Under the pieces are notes generated by a model that worked only from the letters and a program-made list of their open reading frames with translations, was not told the origin of the DNA and did no database searches. DNA of 5,841 bases from assembly GCF_937920075.1 (NCBI RefSeq), contig NZ_CALETI010000192.1, positions 1 through 5,841 on the forward strand, read 5' to 3'. Position 1 is the stretch's first letter. The number at the start of each line of letters is the position of its first letter. The stretch comes from an uncultured Agitococcus sp. GTDB lineage: Bacteria > Pseudomonadota > Gammaproteobacteria > Pseudomonadales > Moraxellaceae. Positions 4,840-5,841 of the stretch are shown one piece after another. A program made the translations under genes and the position numbers.

Positions 4840-5841
4840 TTACAAGTTTAATGTACTTTCTAAAGTTATTTTAAATTCGTTTTCATGGTTATAATTGTAG
4901 AACGGCACGGCTGTTATTAAATAAGTGTCCGTGTGGATTTTAATAGTCTTTTGTTCCGTTCTGATTTCTTTCAAAAAGTCTTCTTTCCACTTGTCGTGTC
5001 CTTTTAAATGTTCTCCTTTAGGCTCAATGAAAACCTGAAAAGTCATTTGTTCTCCATCACGTTGCTTGCAGAACAATAAAAAGTCAGGCTCAAATGCTCG
5101 TCCGAGTTTGTCGAAGATTTTAATTTCTCTTTCGTTTCTGATTAGGTAAATGTTTTCAAACTTTTGACTCAGTCCTTCAAATCGTCTTGAAAATAGTTCT
5201 ACAAATTTCTTTTCTTCACTTGTTCCGTAGTTGGCGTTGTAAACATACCAAGGCTCGTTGGCTACCAATGATTCTTGTCCATCTGCTCGTTCGCTGTCTT
5301 TGTAAACTTTGATTTCTTTGTCTTTGAAAACTTTGTGAATTGGTTCTTTGATATAGTCTGAACCTTCATATTCTGTCGAGTTGCTCTTTATGTCCGCTTC
5401 AATGGTTTGTAAAAGTCCGTTTAAGGCTTGTAAAAAATCGAAATGGCTAATTTCTTTTAGTCGGTTAGCTGTTCCGTTGAAGGTGATTTCTAATCCTGCT
5501 AAAAAGTCTGTGCTGTCAATGAAATTGGAAAGTGAACCAACACTTGGAAAGTAGTGTGATAAACTGTCGAAATAAAAAAACGGATTTTGACTTAATGCAA
5601 AACGAATTGTGTTTTTTGGAATATCAGTGAGCTTAACATCTTTGGTTTTTATAGCTTCTGTTTCTGAAGTTTCTGCTTCGGCAAAAGCCCCCGACATTCT
5701 GCCCACTCCTGAAGATAAAGTATGCCGATAGTTGGTTTTCTTAACTCCTAAATCGGCAAACGATTTTATATTGTCAAAACTCTTTGGAATTTTCTTGTTG
5801 AAGAATACGTGCCCATCTCGATAAAAGTCCGTCCCCTTAAA
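4840..5841 (-). CDS. res: Type III restriction endonuclease Res subunit, C-terminal part (5' partial)
   Basis: C-terminal third of a type III Res protein, the ATP-dependent translocase/endonuclease that works with the Mod methyltransferase. The frame is open to the right edge: 45 further codons upstream of the GTG at 5706 translate without a stop (from FKGTDFYRDG), giving 333 visible residues of an enzyme usually 900-1000 long. The nuclease domain is clear: a helix with TSEEKKFVELF (about 208-216), FEPDFLLF with Asp253, and QVFIEPKG with Glu273-Pro-Lys275, the PD-(D/E)XK core with the IEPKG sequence typical of this family. The helicase motifs are expected beyond the edge. It ends 16 nt before the isomerase gene. 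Residue composition (rich in Lys, Phe, Asn, Glu) and codon choice look different from the downstream genes and remind me of Bacteroidota, suggesting horizontal acquisition. A misjoined contig is the alternative. Confidence 0.88.
   Translation of the reverse strand, partial: FKGTDFYRDGHVFFNKKIPKSFDNIKSFADLGVKKTNYRHTLSSGVGRMSGAFAEAETSETEAIKTKDVKLTDIPKNTIRFALSQNPFFYFDSLSHYFPSVGSLSNFIDSTDFLAGLEITFNGTANRLKEISHFDFLQALNGLLQTIEADIKSNSTEYEGSDYIKEPIHKVFKDKEIKVYKDSERADGQESLVANEPWYVYNANYGTSEEKKFVELFSRRFEGLSQKFENIYLIRNEREIKIFDKLGRAFEPDFLLFCKQRDGEQMTFQVFIEPKGEHLKGHDKWKEDFLKEIRTEQKTIKIHTDTYLITAVPFYNYNHENEFKITLESTLNL

Noticed and set aside
4840..5706. The 288-residue frame starting at GTG 5706 as a complete gene
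   Set aside because: The same frame continues without a stop to base 5841 with protein-like sequence, and Res proteins are about three times longer, so the gene is cut by the window edge.

Overview
The window is one end-to-end piece of an assembled contig from a fairly AT-rich bacterium. All genes lie on the minus strand. The protein sequences (LivH/LivK-type transporter, an acylpyruvase extremely like E. coli YcgM, a NahD-like isomerase) point to a proteobacterium, most likely a gammaproteobacterium. The intergenic palindromic repeats and the small PD-(D/E)XK-like protein remind me of Thiotrichales/Beggiatoa-type genomes, but that is an impression and not a demonstrated assignment.

Layout, right to left, which is the direction of transcription. 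(1) 5841-4840: the C-terminal third of a type III restriction endonuclease (Res), open to the window edge. (2) 4823-4266 and 4266-3607: a DsbA-fold 2-hydroxychromene-2-carboxylate-isomerase-like protein and a FAH-family acylpyruvase. They overlap by one base (TAATG), so they form a translationally coupled catabolic or metabolite-repair pair. A third reading frame starts 2 nt after the acylpyruvase stop. It looks like the first ~14 codons of a small antitoxin-like gene cut off by a structured, MITE-like element (about 3422-3554). (3) 3306-51: a branched-chain amino-acid (LIV-I type) uptake operon with its own promoter region, beginning with the lipoprotein binding protein LivK and ending with the permease LivH. 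Two unrelated small genes and two palindromic repeat elements sit between livK and livH. LivH lacks its last ~20 residues.

The first 50 bases are not genomic. They match the Illumina i5 adapter arm with an 8-base index, so the contig runs into unremoved adapter and livH is broken by the assembly, not by biology. The right edge also breaks a gene (res).

How the genes work together: LivK captures branched-chain amino acids or related ligands in the periplasm and delivers them to a LivHM/LivGF transporter, of which only LivH is visible. The isomerase/acylpyruvase pair fits glutathione-assisted isomerisation and cleavage of ring-fission or acylpyruvate products. Res would form the cleavage subunit of a type III restriction system whose mod gene should lie beyond the right edge. 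I found no rRNA, tRNA or CRISPR array. I see no clear new defence or regulatory system. The most unusual material is the set of palindromic elements and the interruption of the liv operon.
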